From: Symbiodinium natans
Taxonomy: Eukaryota > Sar > Dinophyceae > Suessiales > Symbiodiniaceae
DNA: 64,000 bases
Assembly (NCBI GenBank): GCA_905221605.1
Contig: CAJNDS010000139.1
Span: forward strand, 143,501-207,500
Direction: 5' to 3'
The notes under the pieces were generated by a model, which saw only the letters and a list, made by a program, of their open reading frames with translations, was not told where the DNA came from and did not search any database. This document shows, piece by piece, positions 1 to 11,697 of this stretch. Each line of letters opens with the position of its first letter. Within the stretch, counting starts at the first letter, position 1. The translations under genes were made by a program, and so were the position numbers.

Positions 1-236
1 CTTCGGGGGGCAACCGAAGGGGGACGAGAAACCAAACAGTCAACCCCAACAGAAACCCTTGATTCCCCTGGAACAACCAACAACAAAACCCAAAGAACAA
101 CCAAACACACCTTTTCTGTAGGGCGCATTGCCCAGGGTCTTGAGCCTTGAGCCAAACATGATTTCCGGGTTTGTTAACCCTTTCAACTCCCAACACTAAC
201 TCTTTTCTACAATACCAGCAGCAGCTCCGCACCCTA

Positions 237-300
237 AACCCTAAACCCTAAACCCTAAACCCTGAACCCTAAACCCTAAACCCTAAACCCTAAACCCTAA
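237..300. repeat. CCCTAAA telomere-type array
   Basis: Near-perfect CCCTAAA units with one CCCTGAA variant. Bases 1-236 and 389-775 contain degenerate TTTGGGG/TTTAGGG sequence and short unique pieces with no gene I can support. Confidence 0.9.
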
Positions 301-388
301 GCATCCCAGCAGCTCCTAGCAGGCGGCTGGGTGCGGGACTCGGTCTCTGAGAGCTGTCTGGTCTCCGCTGCCTTTCAGGCGCTGCGGG
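301..388 (+). CDS. Exon-like island, strand uncertain
   Basis: Between a CCCTAAA array and a TTTAGGG array lies a unique island. The plus frame reads QQLLAGGWVRDSVSESCLVS and continues to a GTTTAGGG donor. All other supported exons are on the minus strand and a Pro/Arg-rich minus frame is also open, so this is weak. Confidence 0.35.
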
Positions 389-775
389 TTTAGGGCTTGG
401 GGTTTTGGGGTTTGGAGTTTTGGGATTTTGGGGTTTGGGGTTTGGGGTTTTGGGGTTTTGGGGTTTGGGGTTTTGGGGTTTTGGGTTTGGGGTTTGGGGT
501 TTTGGGGTTTTGGGGTTTTGGGGTTTGGGGTTTCGGGTTGGGGGTTTTTCGTTTGGGGTTTTTCGTTTAAGGTCTGGGGTTTGGGGTTGAAGGTCTAAGG
601 TTTAGGGTGTAGGGTTTAGGGTCTAAGTTCTTGGGTTTGGGGTTGACACGGACTTGGCATCAGTCTGTTCAACTGTTCCAGAAGCGGTAAAACATCAGTA
701 ACCCAAGCGCAATAGGTACCCGCCTCTTGCCTGAAAAAAAGGTGAACAAAAGGGCACCATGCAGGGACTGCGGCG

Positions 776-879
776 TCCGACATGCAAGGTTGGGTTTTCG
801 AGATGCAAAGCGCGCGCCCGAGATGCATGGCACCGTACCAAGCCGTTTGCATCTCGAAAACCCAACCTTGCATGTCGGA
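776..879. repeat. Perfect 34-bp inverted repeat opening the large array
   Basis: Left arm 776-809 and right arm 846-879 are exact reverse complements separated by 36 bp. The arm contains the GCATCTCGAAAACCCA word that recurs through the array to the right, so the left arm is one unit in the opposite orientation. Confidence 0.9.
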
Positions 880-3800
880 CCAGGATTCTATTATCCAGAG
901 AAAACTCCTCCCTGTCTCTTTACTTTTACTAGGATTTCCTCCACGGGCTCAGCAGTTTGCATCTCGAAAACCCACCTGTGCCGGTCCGACCCAGATTTTA
1001 CTATTTTACTATTTTACTATTTTACTATTTTACTATTTTGCTATTTTGCTATTTGCTATTTTACTATTGTACTATTTTACTATTTTACTATTTTACTATT
1101 TTACTATTTTACTATTTTACTATTTTACTAATTTTACGGGAAATCGGGAGTTTGCATCTCGAAAACCCACCTGTGCCGGTTGGACCCAGAAATTACCGCT
1201 TTCCTGATTTCGCGCGAAATCCAGAGAAAATTCCTCCCTCTCTCTTTACTTTCAATAAGATTCCTCCACGGGCTCAGCAGTTTGCATCTCGAAAACCCAC
1301 CTGTGCCGGTCCAACCCAGATTTTTACTATTTTACGGGAAATCGGGAGTTTGCATCTCGAAAACCCACCTGTGCCGGTTGGACCCAGAAATTACCGCTTT
1401 ACTGATTTCGCGCGAAATCCAGAGAAAATTCCTCCCTGTCTCTTTACTTTTAATAGGATTTCCTCCACGGGCTCAGCAGTTTGCATCTCGAAAACCCACC
1501 TGTGCCGGTCCGACCCAGATTTTACTATTTTACTATTTTACTATTTTACTATTTTACTATTTTACTATTTTACTATTTTACTATTTTACTAATTTTACGG
1601 CAAATCAGGAGTTTGCATCTCGAAAACCCAACCTTGCATGTCGGACCAGGACTCTATTATCCAGAGAAAATTCCTCCCTCTCTCTTTACTTTTAATAGGA
1701 TTTCCTCCACGGGCTCAGCAGTTTGCATCTCGAAAACCCACCTGTGCCGGTCCGACCCAGATTTTACTATTTTACTATTTTACTTTTTTACCAATTTTAC
1801 GGGAGGTCGGGAGTTTGCATCTCGAAAACCCACCTGTGCCGGTTGGACCCAGAAATTACCGCTTTACTGATTTCGCGTGAAATCCAGAGAAAACTCCTCC
1901 CTGTCTCTTTACTTTAATAGGATTTCATCTCGAAAACCCACCTGTGCCGGTCCGACCCAGATTTTACTATTTTACTATTTTACTATTTTACTATTTTACT
2001 ATTTTACTATTTTACTATTTTACTATTTTACTATATTACTCTTTTCCTATTTTACTAATTTTATGGGAAATCGGGAGTTTGCATCTCGAAAACCCACCTG
2101 TGCCGGTTGGACCCAGACATTACCGCTGTACTGATTTCGCGCGAAATCCAGAGAAAATTCCTCCCTGTCTCTTGACTTTTAATAGGATTTCAGCAGTTTG
2201 CATCTCGAAAACCCACCTGTGCCGGTCCGACCCAGATTTTTACTATTTTACTATTTTGCTATTTACTATTTTACTATTTTACTATTTTACTACTTTATTA
2301 TTTTTTAATTTTACGGGAAATCGGGAGTTTGCATCTCGAAAACCCAACCTTGCATGTCGGACCAGGATTCTATTAATTATCCAGAGAAAATTCCTCCCTC
2401 TCTCTTTACTTTGAATAGGATTTCCTCCACGGCCTCAGCAGTTTGCATCTCGAAAACCCACCTGTGCCGGTCCGACCCAGATTTTACTATTTTACTATTT
2501 TACTTTTTTACTAATTTTACGGGAAATCGGGAGTTTGCATCTCGAAAACCCACCTGTGCCGGTTGGACCCAGAAATTACCGCTTTACTGATTTCGCGCGA
2601 AATCCAGCGAAAATTCCTCCCTGTCTTTTTACTTTTAATAGGATTTCCTCGACGTGCTCAGCAGTTTGCATCTCGAAAACCCACCTGTGCCGGTCCGACC
2701 CAGATTTTACTATTTTACGATTTTACTAATTTTACGGGAAATCGGGAGTTTGCATCTCGAAAACCCAACCTTGCATGTCGGACCAGGATTCTATTATCCA
2801 GAGAAACCCCTGTCTCTTTACTTTTACTAGGATTTCCTCCACGAGCTCAGCAGTTTGCATCTCGAAAACCCACCTGTGCCGGTCCGACCCAGACTTTACT
2901 ATTTTACTATTTTATTATTTTACTATTTTACTAATTTTACAGGAAATCAGGAGTTTGCATCTCGAAAACCCAACCTTGCATGTCGGACCAGGATTCCATT
3001 AATTATCCAGAGAAAATTCCTCCCTGTCTCTTTACTTTTAATAGGATTTCCTCCACGGCCTCAGCAGTTTGCATCTCGAAAACCCACCTGTGCCGGTCCG
3101 ACCCAGATTTTACTATTTTACTATTTTACTAATTTTACGGGAAATCGGGAGTTTGCATCTCGAAAACCCACCTGTGCCGGTTGGACCCAGAAATTACCGC
3201 TTTCCTCATTTCGCGCGAAATCCAGAGAAAATTCCTCTCTCTCTCTCTCTCTCTCTCTCTTTACTTTAATAGGATTTCCTCCACGGCCTCAGCAGTTTGC
3301 ATCTCGAAAACCCACCTGTGCCGGTCCGACCCAGATTTTACTATTTTACTATTTTACTATTTTACTATTTTACTATTTTACTATTTTACTATTTTACTAT
3401 TTTACTATTTTACTATTTTGCTATTTTACAATTTTACTATTTTACTAATTTTACTATTTACTAATTTTACGGGAAATCGGGAGTTTGCATCTCGAAAACC
3501 CACCTGTGCCGGTTGGACCCAGAATTTACCACTTTACTGATTGGGCGCAAAATCCAGAAAAAATTCCTCCTTCTCTCTTTACTTTTAATAGCATTTCCTC
3601 CACGGCCTCAGCAGTTTGCATCTCGAAAACCCACCTGTGCCGGTTGGACCCAGAATTTACCACTTTACTGATTGCGCGCAAAATCCAGAAAAAACTCCTC
3701 CTTCTCTCTTTACTTTTAATAGGATTTCCTCCACGGCCTCAGCAGTTTGCATCTCGAAAACCCACCTGTGCCGGTTCGACCCAGATTTTACTATTTTACT

Positions 3801-4575
3801 ATTTTACTAATTTGTTAATTTTACGCGAAATCGGGAGTTTGCATCTCGAAAACCCACCTGTGCCGGTTGGACCCAGAATTGCCACTTTACTGATTTCGCG
3901 CGAAATCCAGAAACAATTCCTCCTTCTCTCTTTACTTTAATAGGATTTGCTCCACGGCCTCAGCCTCAGCAGTTTGCATCTCGAAAACCCACCTGTGCCG
4001 GTTCGACCCAGATTTTACTATTTTACTATTTTACTATGTTACTATGCTACTAATTTACGAATTTACGAATTTTACGCGAAATCGGGAGTTTGCATCTCGA
4101 AAACCTACCTGTGCCGGTTGGACTCAGAATTTACCACTTTACTGATTGCGCGCAAAATCCAGAAAAAAAAAACTCCTCCTTCTCTCTTTACTTTTAATAG
4201 GGTTTCCTCCACGGCCTCAGCAGTTTGCATCTCGAAAACCCACCTGTGCCGGTTCGACCCAGATTTTACTCTTTTGCTATGTTTACTATTTTACTTTTGT
4301 ACTAATTTAGTAATTTTACGCGAAATCGGGAGTTTGCATCTCGAACGAAAACCCATCTGCGCCGGTTCGACCCAGATTTTACTATTTTACTATTTTACTA
4401 ATTTACTAATTTTACGCGAAATCGGGAGTTTGCATCTCGAAAACCCACCTGTGCCGGTTGGACCCAGAATTTACCACTTGCATCTCGAAAACCTCCTCTG
4501 GCATGTCGGATCCCTGGAAAGTTTGCATCTCGAAAACCTACCTTGGCATGTCGGACCCCCAATTTGCATGTCGGA
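846..4575. repeat. Composite tandem array of about 30 GCATCTCGAAAACCCA units
   Basis: The core word TTTGCATCTCGAAAACC recurs roughly every 70-200 bp. It is followed either by CACCTGTGCCGGTCCGACCC plus (ACTATTTT)n, by ACCTGTGCCGGTTGGACCC plus ATTACCGCTTTACTGATTTC, or by AACCTTGCATGTCGGACC. The three unit types alternate, giving a higher-order structure. Overlapping long plus-strand frames in all three phases are artefacts of the repeat, and no gene is supported here. Confidence 0.9.
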
Positions 4576-6050
4576 CAGAGGGATCCCATGCAGCCTAGCT
4601 GCAAGCCAAAAACCTGCCTCAGGAAATAATCCAAACCCTCATGACCAGGATGGATAGAAGTTGTATGTCCCTGCTCAGCAGGGGTCCCCCCCCCCCTCCC
4701 CCCGGCCCCCACCCCCCACCGTAAACCCCGAGCCCTAAACCCTAAACCCTGAACCCAAGAGAAAAACCAAACGGAGACCCGAATAGGCTAAACGGGCTCG
4801 AACCATCACCAACAGCTCTCAACCCTAAACCCTAAGTCCTACCGACATGAAAGAACCGGGATTGCCGTTTAGGGTTGTTAGGGTTGCTTCTATGATCTCT
4901 AGGGCTTCTAGGGCTTAGGCGTGGATGCCGGCCCGAAAGCCTCCCCCAAAAACGCCAAAGGCATCAACAAACGACCAATAGGTTTCCATCATGCACCCCC
5001 CCCCCCCCCACCCCCCGGCAAAAAAAGAGACTAAAAGGCCCGGCAAAGTTGAAGGCCATGTTGTTAGCAAAAAGCAAAAACCAGAAACCCCCGCCCCAAG
5101 ACTTGGGACCCAAACCCGTTCCAAACTGCGCGGCCAAGACTCTGGACAGGAAGCCTATACTACTTCTCTAAATCCCAACTTCCACGAGGTGCTTTGAGGG
5201 AACCAGCAGTCTGACATCCCTACACCCACAAAAACCGAAACTTGCGACACCACCCCCCCCCCCCCCCCTCAACCTAAACCCCAAACAACCCCTAACCCCC
5301 AAACTAGAACTGCCCTCCCTTCAATACCCCCCTCCCCCTTTCCCGTGAGTACGCGAATCCCAGAACCAAAAGGTTGAGACCCTCGTCGGGGCTGAGCATG
5401 GGCCCAATCTCCTAGAATCCCTTTACAAAGATCCCCAGAAGGTTCCCTTAACTTTCCGGATGCCCGACCGGAATCCGAAAACCATGGAACATTCCAAAAC
5501 CTATCAAGAGGCCTGGAAGTACTCTCGAGCAAGCAAGGAGAGATGCCTGGATCAACACACCCTAGGGTTTAGGGGGGTTTGGGGCTTGGGGTTTGGAGTA
5601 CTTCGGGTTTAGGGTAACCTAAACAAACCCCATGTCCGCGCTTACAGTTAGGCTTTAGGTCGGCAATGCTTTAGGGCTTGAGGGCTCGGCCTGCGCAAAA
5701 ATGTCATGTCAAGATGCCCTAAGTACTCGTTATGAAGGGATACTGGGGTGTGGGTCGGGGGGGGGGGGGGGGGGGGGGGTTTGAGGCTTAGGGTGCTGAA
5801 GCAAGGCACGCAGGAGACTCTCACAACTGTAGGGCTGAGGCTTCATCTGGCCAAAAAAATCGTTTCAGCCGACCCCCCCCCCCCCCCCCTCGGATTGAGG
5901 TGACATTTTTTAGTTAGTGTTTATATATATATATATATATTTATTTATATTTATTTATTTATTTATTTGTTATATTATGTTATATTATATTTTTAAATGG
6001 GGTCTGGGTCCTGGGCCCCAAGCGCTTCAGGGGTTCAGAGGTTTCGGAGT
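4576..6050. other. Intergenic or intronic stretch with homopolymers
   Basis: Degenerate telomere-type words, C runs near 4689, 5001, 5252 and 5873, a 20-base G run at 5760, and TA-rich sequence at 5920-5990. Several short frames occur (for example near 4920-5120) but none has convincing borders. Confidence 0.6.
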
Positions 6051-6079
6051 TTAGGGTTGAGGGGTGAGGGTTTCGACAC

Positions 6080-6232
6080 CCTTTGCCGAGCAGCTTGAAG
6101 GCACGGCCCACTCAAAATTTCTACTGGGAAATGCCTTGGGCAGATCATCTTTGATGATCCACATGTAGATTCCAGATAGAGCCGAACGACGAGCGTGGTC
6201 GGGTTTCTGGACCGAGATCTTTAGCTCTTGCT
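6080..6232 (-). CDS. Exon, unknown product
   Basis: About 50 open codons, including ELKISVQKPDHARRSALSGI and YMWIIKDDLPKAFP. The acceptor is CCAG|AG, not the AG|G form, and the donor AAAGG|GTGTCG. It may follow 6397-6478 in the same gene. Confidence 0.5.
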
Positions 6233-6396
6233 CTGGTAGGACAGGGTTTGTCCCCAAAAGCCCTGAACACCGAAAACCCTCGAAACTCTGGATTCTGACA
6301 CCATAAACCCTACATAAACCCTGAACCCTAAACCCTAAACCCTAAACCCTAAACCCCAAACCCTTAACCCAAAACCCTAAACCCTGAACCCTTAAC

Positions 6397-6478
6397 CGCC
6401 CGAGGGCCCGGCTGAGTTGAGACCAAAGCATAGCGGGGCGGCAGCAGCGACGCCCGCGCCAGGAAGCCAGCCACGTAC
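6397..6478 (-). CDS. Exon, unknown product
   Basis: The acceptor CAAAAG|G opens YVAGFLARASLLPPRYALVS and ends GCG|GTTAAGGG inside repeat. Third positions are GC-rich. A TTTAGAGG tandem array follows on the + side. Confidence 0.65.
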
Positions 6479-6483
6479 CTTTT

Positions 6484-6830
6484 GAGGTCGAGGCTTAGGG
6501 TTTAGGGTTTAGAGGTTTAGGGGTTTAGGGGTTTAGGGGTTTAGAGGTTTAGAGGTTTAGAGGTTTAGAGGCTTAGGGTTTAGGGTTTAGGGGTTTAGAG
6601 GTTTAGAGGCTTAGAGGTTTAGAGGTTTAGAGGTTTAGAGGTTTAGAGGCTTAGAGGTTTAGAGGTTTAGAGGTTTAGAGGTTTAGAGGTTTAGAGGTGT
6701 AGAGGTTTAGAGGTTTAGATGTTTAGAGGTTTAGAGGTTTAGAGGTTTAGAGGTTTAGAGGTTTAGAGGCTTAGAGGTTTAGAGGTTTAGAGGTGTAGAG
6801 GTTTAGAGGTTTAGAGGTTTAGAGATAGGT
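6484..6830. repeat. TTTAGAGG 8-bp variant telomere array
   Basis: After a few TTTAGGG units the repeat becomes TTTAGAGG for about 40 copies, with occasional CTTAGAGG and TGTAGAGG. Confidence 0.9.
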
Positions 6831-7019
6831 CTAGGAGGGATTTTGGGGCTTGCGTTTGGATGCTTTGGGTTCTACTGCAAAGAAGTCTTGGCGTTTGGTT
6901 TTTGGAAGGTGGAGATTTCGGGGGGAAGCTTAGGGTTACTGAAGCTTACGTTACAGGGCATCTCAGGGAGTGGAAGCTCAAGGCTTACACGTATACGTTC
7001 AACTTGTCTTGCGCGTGCG

Positions 7020-7680
7020 CGAGGGCCATATCTACTCTTGCCCACGTGGCCCCCAGCCGAAGTCTTTAAAGAGGCCAGCATCATGAGCATCAGCGGCCAG
7101 CTTTTGCCCACGTGTCCCGAGTCGAAACCACACGACGCCAGCATCAGGAGCATCAAGCGGGCAGGTCTCTCCCAGAGCCCACGTGGCCCGAGGCCAGCAT
7201 CATGAGCATCGACGGCGCCTTTGCCGACGCGTCCCCCACCGAAACCCAGTGGACAGCTCTTTTCTGCCCACGTGGCCCCCGCCGAACCCACCAACCCTTT
7301 GTGGCCCCAGCCGAAACCAAACGAGGCCAGCATCATGAGCATCAGCGGCCAACCTTTTTGCCAGCCGAAATCGAACGAGGCCAGCATCATGAGCATCAAA
7401 GACCAACCCTTAAGCCCACGCGGCCCCACCCCAACACAAACGAGGCCAGCATCAGGAGCATCAGCCAACCAATTTGCCCACGTGGCCACCGCTGAAACCA
7501 AACGTGGCCATCATGAGCATCGGCAGCAAATCTTTTCATCGTGGAACCAGTTTTACAGAAACGAGGTCATCATCATAAGCATCAGCGGCCGGCTCCTTTG
7601 CCCAGGCGGCCCAGCCGAAACCAAACAAGGCAAGCATCATGATCATCAGTGGGCAGCTCTTTTGCCCACGTGGCGCTAGC
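7020..7680. repeat. About nine degenerate units around GCCAGCATCATGAGCATCA
   Basis: The word occurs near 7076, 7138, 7192, 7325, 7379, 7445, 7506, 7566 and 7628, spaced mostly 55-65 bp, each followed within 20-40 bp by a CCCACGTGGCCC-like word containing CACGTG. Long frames on both strands here (for example the 209-residue minus frame) are built from the repeat and are not supported as genes. Confidence 0.8.
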
Positions 7681-7949
7681 CAACACCAAACTTAAAAAAT
7701 CTCTAAACCCGTTGAATTGTGGGAATGTCGCAAGAGGCCTGCTGCGGTAACCTGGTGTGACTCTGACGAGTGGGGATGAGATCCTGAGTAGGGCCTGGGT
7801 CTCAGGGCTTGGCATTCGAGATAGGGTTGAGATCTGAGGACGGCACCAGAGCGCGAGGATCCGACGGTGGAGAACCTGGTGCGTTGTTCGGGGATGAGGG
7901 TCCGGGTTTTGGGCCCTGCCGGATCTGAGGCTACTGCAGACAAACCCTG

Positions 7950-8016
7950 GACCCACAAACCAAGGAGCAAAGCCCCGACAAGAATCGCAAGCAGCCTCTC
8001 TGGTGTTGTAGGCCGC
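7950..8016 (-). CDS. Possible exon
   Basis: CTGCAG|GCG opens AAYNTREAACDSCRGFAPWF. The frame also stays open upstream (GSEAFLAILLQ). Borders are unclear and no family is recognised. Confidence 0.35.
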
Positions 8017-8059
8017 CTGCAGAAGGATGGCTAGGAACGCCTCGGATCCAAGTAAAAGT

Positions 8060-8440
8060 GTGGGAGTGGAGGTGTGTGTTGTGTGGTGCTTGTTGCTCGT
8101 TGCTCGTTGCTCGTTGCTCGTTGCTCCGTTGCTTGTTGCTTGTTGTGTGTTGTTTGTCGTGTGTCGCGTGTGTTGTGCGTTGCGTAGTGTGTGGAGTGTG
8201 GTGTGTGGTGTGCAGTGTGTGTTGTGGATGGGGTTGGGTTGGGTTGGGTTGGGTGGGGCGGGGCGGGGCCGGGCCGGGCCTGGCGTGGGTGGGTTGGTGG
8301 GGTGTTGTGTGGTGTGGTGTGGGTGGGCGGGTGGGTGGTTGGGTGGGCGGGCGGGTGGGTGTGTTTGCTCTCTTTCTCTCTTTCTCTCTTTCTCTCGCTC
8401 TCTCTCACTCTCTCTCGCTCCGTCGTCGTATTCTTCTTGT
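8060..8440. repeat. Low-complexity GT-rich, GGTTG-rich and CT-rich tract
   Basis: Runs of TTGCTCG, TGTGT, GGGTTGGGTT and (TCTCTC) in succession. Long frames on both strands are low-complexity artefacts. Confidence 0.8.
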
Positions 8441-8768
8441 TCTTCTTGCGATACTGAAACATGTGTTGTTGTCATGTCTATGTGGTTCGGTATGTTCTCA
8501 TTCTTCGTCCTCTACACAGCGAATGACCCATATCTCTGTACATATACAGAGGTAAACACCACGTTCATCCTGGCTACTTCTGAGGGCGGCCTGTGTTTAC
8601 GAACCCACAGTTTGTGCCTTGCAGGGCATGCCCTCCCAAGCTGCAGAGTTGTTGCTAGTGAACAACCCTAATCCCTGAATCCTAACCCTAAACCCTACGT
8701 ACACCCTAAACCCTAAACCCTGAACCCTGAACCCTAAACCCTGAACCCTGAACGAAATCCTAAATAAG

Positions 8769-9108
8769 TTAATCCGAGCTCCTGTTTAATCAAACCCCCC
8801 ACATTTAAAGAATTTTTTTCGGCCGGAAGCCCGCCGGAAGACTACTTTCAATTAGGGTGGATTTCGTATGGGGATACCCCCCCACATTTAAAGGGATTTT
8901 TTTGGGGGGCGTTCAAAAATCTGTCGGCAGGCTTCTTGTTTTGCTTGCGGAGATGCGAAGCTACAGCACCTCAGGGATCTGCAGCCTATTGTTTTTAATA
9001 GAGAATCAATACAGGGCCATGGTCCAACTATTGCGGAACCCTGCATTCCTTATTGTGGGGGGGGGGGAGGGGGGGGGGCCCCCCCAATTAAACAGGAGCT
9101 CGGATTAA
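8769..9108. mobile_element. Putative MITE with 22-bp inverted ends and TTAA termini
   Basis: 8769-8790 (TTAATCCGAGCTCCTGTTTAAT) and 9087-9108 are perfect reverse complements. Both ends start with TTAA, the target duplicated by piggyBac-type transposases. Inside, the word CCCCCCACATTTAAAG occurs twice (near 8795 and 8878). No transposase is encoded. Confidence 0.7.
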
Positions 9109-10355
9109 CCAGTTCAGGGTTCAGGGAAATCTTCGGGCTCAGGGTGTCCCTGAACTGAACCCTAAAGGACCAAGGTGAAGCCCCGGCGTTTCAAGGCTGT
9201 GGGGCTCGAAAGTGCGGGTTTGGGGTTTAGGGTTCTGGGGTTTAGGGTTTAGGGTTTAGGGTTTAGGGTTTAGGGTTTAGGGTCCAGGTTGCAGGGGATC
9301 GGGTTTGAGGGCCGCACCTCAGCGTAAGTCACATCCAGGCTCGCCAAGTAGAACCACAAAAACTGGACACATCTGACCTCGACAAGTCCTAGGTTCTATA
9401 CATAAGTATCTATTATATATATATATATATGTGTATATATATATATGTATGTGATGTATGTTATATAAGAATCAGAGATATTTACATATGTCTATATATA
9501 TATATATATACCTACACATCGATGCCATGAGTTCTGGGTTTAAGGGTTTGGGGTCTGGGGGTTCAAGGGACGGCTTCAGTAGCCGCGTCATCAGTTCCAA
9601 AGTGACAACACGTGCCTCAAGCAGGGACCGGATTGCAAAAATGCAAACCCCCCTAAACCCAAACGCCCGAGTCAAAACCCTTGAGCCCCATAGACCCTAA
9701 ACCCTGTAAAGCCCTGAACCAGCCCTGAAATCGTGAAATCATTTGGGTCTGCCTGCCTGGTGGGTGTGCAGAACACAACCGTCGAAGATGTGCATCAGCG
9801 TCACCCTGGGTGTTTGCGCCACTGGCAAAAAAAGGGGGGACTCAACATCGGATTGACTCAGGTGGGGGCTGGTTTCGAAGACTTCTGCGGGAAGCGATGG
9901 CGAGAATGATCTGCATAACGCTAGTTAGTTCTTTTGAATTCATATGGCTGAACGTTGCTCCTGGGCACGAGTTGTGCAAGTCTGGGAGGTGCTGACCGGT
10001 GCAATCTAAACCCCATGTGCAGGACACTGGCCCTTTTGCCTCGGTGACTTCGCAAGCACATACCGAATCATGCACCCAAACAGGTTCCCTTTCACTTCTT
10101 CCAGTCGTTTTATCCCTGGGAGCTCGGCACAAGCTTGTCCTTGCTGTAGTCTTGGCCCTTGGCCAGCGTCAGATGCTTCTGCATGAACCTCGGGAGTGTG
10201 GGCTCAGGGTTTATCAGTTTAAGGTTTGAGGGTTGCTTTCGGGTTAGCCCTCAGGGGGTCTTTCGGGATCCCCGAAGTCATAAACCAGAGGGTTTAGGGG
10301 ATGATGCCCCAAGCCCAACAAATCCCTTAGCTGCTTGGGTCCCCTCTTTTCACCA
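9109..10355. other. Spacer with possible weak exons
   Basis: Contains a TTTAGGG array (9220-9280), TA microsatellites (9415-9520) and minus-strand frames such as FAIRSLLEARVVTLELMTRL (near 9555-9640) and FMQKHLTLAKGQDYSKDKLV (near 10115-10190). Borders are not clear enough to call genes. Confidence 0.4.
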
Positions 10356-10543
10356 AAACTTCAAGGTTTGATCTAGTTGCCCCAACACATCCCTTTGTTG
10401 AGGGGCAATCATGGTTCTTGCTGCCGGGACGTCGCCCATTTGTGTGGGCCATTTAGGGTACGCTCAGCCACTATCCTCCTCAGCCCCTAACCCAAACCCT
10501 AACCCTAAATACTAAACCCTAAACCCTAAACCCTAAACCCTAC

Positions 10544-10625
10544 ACATGACAGGCACAGCCTGATTGTTGGCGCCCGGCTCAAAGCACAGCATCATGTTGC
10601 AATCCAGGATCTGCGCCTTGGCATC
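10544..10625 (-). CDS. Exon between two telomere-like arrays, unknown product
   Basis: The acceptor TTAG|GAT lies inside a TTTAGGG array as read on the minus strand. The frame runs 27 codons, beginning DAKAQILDCNMMLCFEPGAN, and ends CATGT|GTAGGGTTTAGGG. It is a compact example of an exon whose two introns begin and end in telomere-type repeat. Confidence 0.7.
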
Positions 10626-10729
10626 CTAACCCTAAACCCTAAACCCCAAACCCTAAACCCTAAACCCTAAACCCTAAACTCAACTACCGAGCTGAAGACC
10701 TAAAGCTCGAAGCCGATCCCCGAGATTTT

Positions 10730-11290
10730 AAGGCTTCTAGGGTTTTATCGTGTACGTTGCAGGGTTTTTTAGGCTTTTTGGGTTTTATGGGGTTTAATAG
10801 AGTTTTGAAGTTTTGCAGGTTTTTATAGGGTTTTGTAGTGATTTTAAAGGGGTTTTAGAAGGCTTTGTAGGGTATTATGAGTTTCGGGCGTATAAGGCTC
10901 ATAGGGTTTGTAGGGTTCGTAGGGTTTTTTAGGGTCTTACAGGGTTTTGAGGGTCTGTAGGGTTTGTAGGGCTCTTAGGGTATTTATAGGGTTTGCAGGG
11001 TTTACATGGCTTTATGGGTTTATTGGGTTTGTAGGGCTCATGGTGGTCCTATAGGTTTTTATAGGGCCCTCACGGGGTTGACAGGGTTTTTACAGGGTTT
11101 TTTGGGTTGTATAGGGCTTTGTGGGGTCTGTAGGGATTATAGGGCTTGTAGGGTGTATAGGGTTTTACAGAGTTTGTAGGGTTTGTCGGGTGTTATAGGG
11201 TTTGATAGGTTTCATAGGGTTTGTAGGGCTTCTAGCGTTTTATGGGCAATAGAGGGTTTGTACGGTTTACAGGGTTGTTAAGGTTTACTA
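10730..11290. other. Degenerate T/G-rich AGGGTTT sequence
   Basis: About 560 bp of loosely spaced TAGGGTTTT, TAGGGTTTG and ATAGGG words, most likely a decayed telomere-type array. No coding frame is supported. Confidence 0.7.
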
Positions 11291-11507
11291 GCAGTGACTA
11301 GCGCTCCAGGATATAAAAGTTGAGCTGAGTCTTCTTTTGGGGATGGCGGGCAGGTTCAGCGTCTGATTGTCAGCTGGAACTTGGTAAGAGGGTACCCTAA
11401 CCCTAAACCCTAAAACCCTAAACCCTAAGCCCTAAACCCTAAACCCTAAACCCTAAACCCTAAACCCTCAACCCTAACCCTAAGAGGCCTGGGATCTGCG
11501 GGATCAC

Positions 11508-11568
11508 ATATGCCTCGGATCCCTTCTTTCGGGGCGGCGGCTTTGTAGTCGATCTCCTGCTTCGTGGC
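11508..11568 (-). CDS. Exon downstream of the AAA+ gene, unknown product
   Basis: The acceptor CGGAG|GCC opens ATKQEIDYKAAAPKEGIRGI and ends ATAT|GTGATCC. The islands on both sides are CCCTAAA arrays. Its reading resembles no family I can name. Confidence 0.6.
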
Positions 11569-11697
11569 CTCCGGTGAGGCCCCAAAAACGTGGAAAAGAC
11601 CCGTGAATCCTAGATCCCAAACCCTAAACCCTAAACCCTAAACCCTAAACCCTAAACCCTAAACCCTAAACCCCAAACCCTATGGCGGCGACAGGAG

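Noticed and set aside
237-300. Possibility that the window is a chromosome end
   Set aside because: TTTAGGG-type arrays occur throughout in both orientations and lie inside a gene, so they are internal repeats, not a telomere.
727-4657. Many overlapping long plus-strand frames (up to 236 residues)
   Set aside because: They are the same tandem array read in all three phases (repeating HLENPPVPV, ISKTHLCR and ASRKPTCAG); no codon bias, start context or splice borders.
6872-7501. 209-residue minus frame and 152-residue plus frame
   Set aside because: Both are built from the nine-unit repeat at 7020-7680.
7582-8475. 297-residue minus frame rich in Pro/His/Thr
   Set aside because: Low-complexity GT, GGTTG and CT tracts generate it; the opposite strand gives equally long frames.
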